Shown here: piece after piece, positions 6,396 to 8,170 of the stretch
How the letters are laid out: every line of letters starts with the position of its first letter
Position numbering within the stretch: the first letter of the stretch is position 1
Source: Cloacimonetes bacterium UBA5456
GTDB taxonomy: Bacteria > Cloacimonadota > Cloacimonadia > Cloacimonadales > Cloacimonadaceae
Direction of reading: 5' to 3'
NCBI GenBank assembly: GCA_002427325.1
Contig: DIQS01000016.1
Span: forward strand, 4,127-12,296
Length of the DNA: 8,170 bases
Translations under genes and position numbers: made by a program
Notes under the pieces: generated by a model
Told to the model about the DNA's origin: nothing
The model's database searches: none
Seen by the model: the letters and a program-made list of their open reading frames with translations, nothing else

Positions 6396-7144
6396 AGAAA
6401 TGTTTAGTGTTTTGTTTGATGCTGGTTGCGCTAAGTCTTGGAGCACAAGTATTCATGGACGGTGAAAAGCTAACTTTTAATGTTAAATATGGGATAATTA
6501 ACGCCGCAGAAGCCACGCTTGAAGCCCGGACTTCCGTATATCAGGGCGTGCCCGTGTGGCATCTTTCCACCAATGCCAAGACTCATAAGTTCTTTGATAA
6601 GATATTCAAAGTTCGCGACAGAGTGGAATCATGGTGGGGCAAATCAAACTTGCTTCCATATAAGTTTGCCAAAAATCTGCAGGAAGGAAATTATCGCCAG
6701 CACCGAGTTCACATTTATGACCATTCTCGTGGCAAGACAACCTATCAACGCTGGGCATATAAGGATAATATGTTCAACAATCTTGAAATGGACATGCCGC
6801 GTGATTCCCAAGACATTCTCAGTGCTTTCTATTATGTAAGAAACCAGGATCTCAAAATTGGGGAAGACATATTTGTAAACATTACTGCTGATGGAAGAAA
6901 TATGCCCACCAAAGTAGTGGTTCATCGCAAAGAAAAGGTCGCGACCATCTTCGGCGACGTAGAGTGCTTGGTGATAGAGCCCAAACTCGCCGGCGAAGCG
7001 ATCTTTAAGCAAACCGGCAACATCTATATTTGGCTTACTAATGACGATTATAAGATCCCCGTGAAGCTCGAAAGCAAGATTAGCTTTGGCTCTTTCACAG
7101 CGTCTCTTGTGAGCGCACAACAAGTTCCTTTGAAGCTGAAATGA
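6392..7144 (+). CDS. Exported DUF3108 domain-containing protein
   Basis: A 250-residue protein with a signal peptide at 1-19 (MKKCLVFCLMLVALSLGAQ). The rest matches the DUF3108 family along its length: GEKLTFNVKYG at 24-34 with the AAEATLE strand at 38-44; KVRDRVESWW around 73-82; LLPYKF at 87-92; DILSAFYYVR at 141-150 followed by IGEDIFVNI; and IYIWLTNDDYKIPVKLESK at 211-229, with a final GSFTASLV strand. The family forms a beta-rich periplasmic or outer-membrane-associated fold of undetermined role, so no function is assigned. No lipobox is present: the Cys at 4 and 8 lie within the signal peptide. ATG overlaps the SDR stop (ATGA), and the stop overlaps the queA start in the same way, making it a central member of the coupled run. 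Confidence 0.9.
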   Translation: MKKCLVFCLMLVALSLGAQVFMDGEKLTFNVKYGIINAAEATLEARTSVYQGVPVWHLSTNAKTHKFFDKIFKVRDRVESWWGKSNLLPYKFAKNLQEGNYRQHRVHIYDHSRGKTTYQRWAYKDNMFNNLEMDMPRDSQDILSAFYYVRNQDLKIGEDIFVNITADGRNMPTKVVVHRKEKVATIFGDVECLVIEPKLAGEAIFKQTGNIYIWLTNDDYKIPVKLESKISFGSFTASLVSAQQVPLKLK

Positions 7145-8170
7145 GTATAAACCTGCTGGAAACCAAAGCATACGACTATCCATTGCCTGCGGAGATGATT
7201 GCCCAATATCCCGCTCAGAGGCGTGAGCTATCTCGTTTGATGCACTTAAACTGCACGAGTAAAGAGGTCTTGCACAGATCCTTTACCGAGATAAAGGACA
7301 TCCTGTGCGAAGGCGACCTGCTCGTCCTAAACAACAGTAGAGTCATCCCCGCCAGACTTTTTGGCAAGAAGGCAAATGACACCAAGATAGAGGTATTTTT
7401 GCTGAACCCCGCTGAAGAGCCCAACCATTGGCACTGCCTTTTGTATCCGGCAAAGAGGATCAAAGAAGAACAATGGCTCTATTTCTCGGACAATCTTAAA
7501 GGCTGGATATCTCCGGCAAGAGAAGATGGCACCTGGAAGATTCGCATGGAATCGGATGACGACTTTTGGCAGGTCTTGGATGCAGTGGGACATGTGCCGC
7601 TCCCGCCCTATATAAACCGACCCGATGAAAGCGATGATAAAAGTCGTTATCAGACCGTATATGCAAAACACAACGGTTCAGTTGCCGCACCCACAGCAGG
7701 GCTTCACTTTACAAAAGAACTCTTAGAAGAAATAAAGGCAAAAGACATTGAGATTGAAGAGCTGACCTTACACGTAGGTCTTGGCACTTTTCGCCCTGTC
7801 AAAACTGACAATATCAAAGATCACATTATGCACAGTGAATTGGTCGAGATCACACCCAAAACCGCTGAGCATATTAATGCAGCAAAACAAGAGGGCAGAA
7901 GGATAGTTGCTGTCGGCAGTACATCCGTGAGGAGTCTTGAAGCCTTTTACACCGATGCAGGTCTCAGGTCTGGACTTGCCCAAACAGATATTTTTATCTA
8001 TCCCGGCTATAACTTTAAAGTCGTGGATGCAATGATCACTAACTTTCATCTGCCGCAATCAACACTACTGATGATGATTTCGGCATTTGGTGGCTATGAA
8101 TATATTAAGGAGGCATATAGCGTCGCAATAAATAAAGGCTACAGATTTTTCAGCTATGGCGATGCAATGT
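7141..8170 (+). CDS. queA: S-adenosylmethionine:tRNA ribosyltransferase-isomerase (3' partial)
   Basis: QueA transfers and isomerises the ribose of S-adenosylmethionine onto 7-aminomethyl-7-deazaguanine at the tRNA wobble position (34), giving epoxyqueuosine in the queuosine pathway. The frame is open through the right edge: 343 codons are present and the family is about 340-356 residues, so only a few residues are missing. Conserved blocks in order are MIAQYPAQRRELSRL near 19-33, NNSRVIPARL at 64-73, GHVPLPPYINR at 150-160, RYQTVYA at 169-175, GSVAAPTAGLHFT at 179-191, TLHVGLGTFRPV at 209-220, VGSTSVRSLE at 258-267, IYPGY at 286-290, TNFHLPQSTLL at 300-310 and RFFSYGDAM at 335-343. The start ATG overlaps the DUF3108 stop (ATGA) and has only a weak GAAG upstream, so it probably relies on translational coupling. 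No damage is visible. Confidence 0.97.
   Translation, partial: MSINLLETKAYDYPLPAEMIAQYPAQRRELSRLMHLNCTSKEVLHRSFTEIKDILCEGDLLVLNNSRVIPARLFGKKANDTKIEVFLLNPAEEPNHWHCLLYPAKRIKEEQWLYFSDNLKGWISPAREDGTWKIRMESDDDFWQVLDAVGHVPLPPYINRPDESDDKSRYQTVYAKHNGSVAAPTAGLHFTKELLEEIKAKDIEIEELTLHVGLGTFRPVKTDNIKDHIMHSELVEITPKTAEHINAAKQEGRRIVAVGSTSVRSLEAFYTDAGLRSGLAQTDIFIYPGYNFKVVDAMITNFHLPQSTLLMMISAFGGYEYIKEAYSVAINKGYRFFSYGDAM

Larger units (their letters stand above)
1..8170 (+). other. Likely single co-directional operon segment of eight genes
   Basis: All eight genes run on the plus strand, with gaps of 1, 0, 4 and 1 bases, followed by three 4-base overlaps (5676-5679, 6392-6395, 7141-7144). No intergenic stretch is long enough for a promoter or a terminator hairpin. 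Co-transcription and, at the overlaps, translational coupling are inferred from this layout. The ends of the unit lie outside the window. Confidence 0.75.

Noticed and set aside
6644..7183. Long minus-strand open frame of 179 codons opposite the DUF3108 gene and the queA start
   Set aside because: It lies antisense to a well-supported DUF3108 family protein and the start of queA, its protein shows no recognisable motif, and no ribosome site or neighbour supports it.

Overview
The window looks like one stretch of a bacterial chromosome carrying a single, very tightly packed, plus-strand run of eight genes. Neither the first nor the last gene is complete: the first is open at the left edge, and the last is cut a few residues before its expected end. 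No junction has more than four untranslated bases between genes, and three junctions are 4-base stop/start overlaps (GTGA, ATGA, ATGA). There is therefore no room for separate promoters or terminators between genes. I saw no tRNA, rRNA, CRISPR array, insertion sequence or attachment site.

Organism: the first gene ends in a type IX secretion system (T9SS) sorting domain, which points to the Bacteroidota/FCB group. Several genes have good Shine-Dalgarno sequences, including an AGGAGGG, and most Bacteroidota lack these. Together with a moderate GC content by eye, this suggests a T9SS-bearing FCB lineage outside Bacteroidota, for example Cloacimonadota. That placement is an inference, not something the sequence proves.

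Layout. (1) 1-2271: C-terminal part of a secreted M6-type (immune inhibitor A-like) metalloprotease-family protein with a long beta-rich middle and a T9SS type A sorting domain. The expected zinc-binding HExxH lies off the left edge. (2) 2273-4520: three consecutive genes for signal-peptide-bearing envelope proteins of 316, 216 and 213 residues. They are diverged paralogues sharing a PGSG/PGSS motif, a W-x-W motif and a late N-x-x-(I/A)-S motif, followed by similar C-termini ending in Phe. (3) 4522-5679: coaBC, the bifunctional enzyme making 4'-phosphopantetheine for coenzyme A. (4) 5676-6395: an SDR-family oxidoreductase with an intact Asn-Ser-Tyr-Lys set but an eroded glycine motif. (5) 6392-7144: an exported DUF3108 protein. 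(6) 7141-8170: queA, the queuosine-pathway tRNA ribosyltransferase-isomerase, lacking only its last few residues.

The run mixes envelope or export genes (M6/T9SS protein, paralogue trio, DUF3108) with housekeeping cofactor and tRNA-modification enzymes. The housekeeping enzymes are conventional. The least explained element is the paralogue trio, placed directly behind the T9SS cargo gene. It may form an envelope assembly, but nothing in the sequence shows its function.
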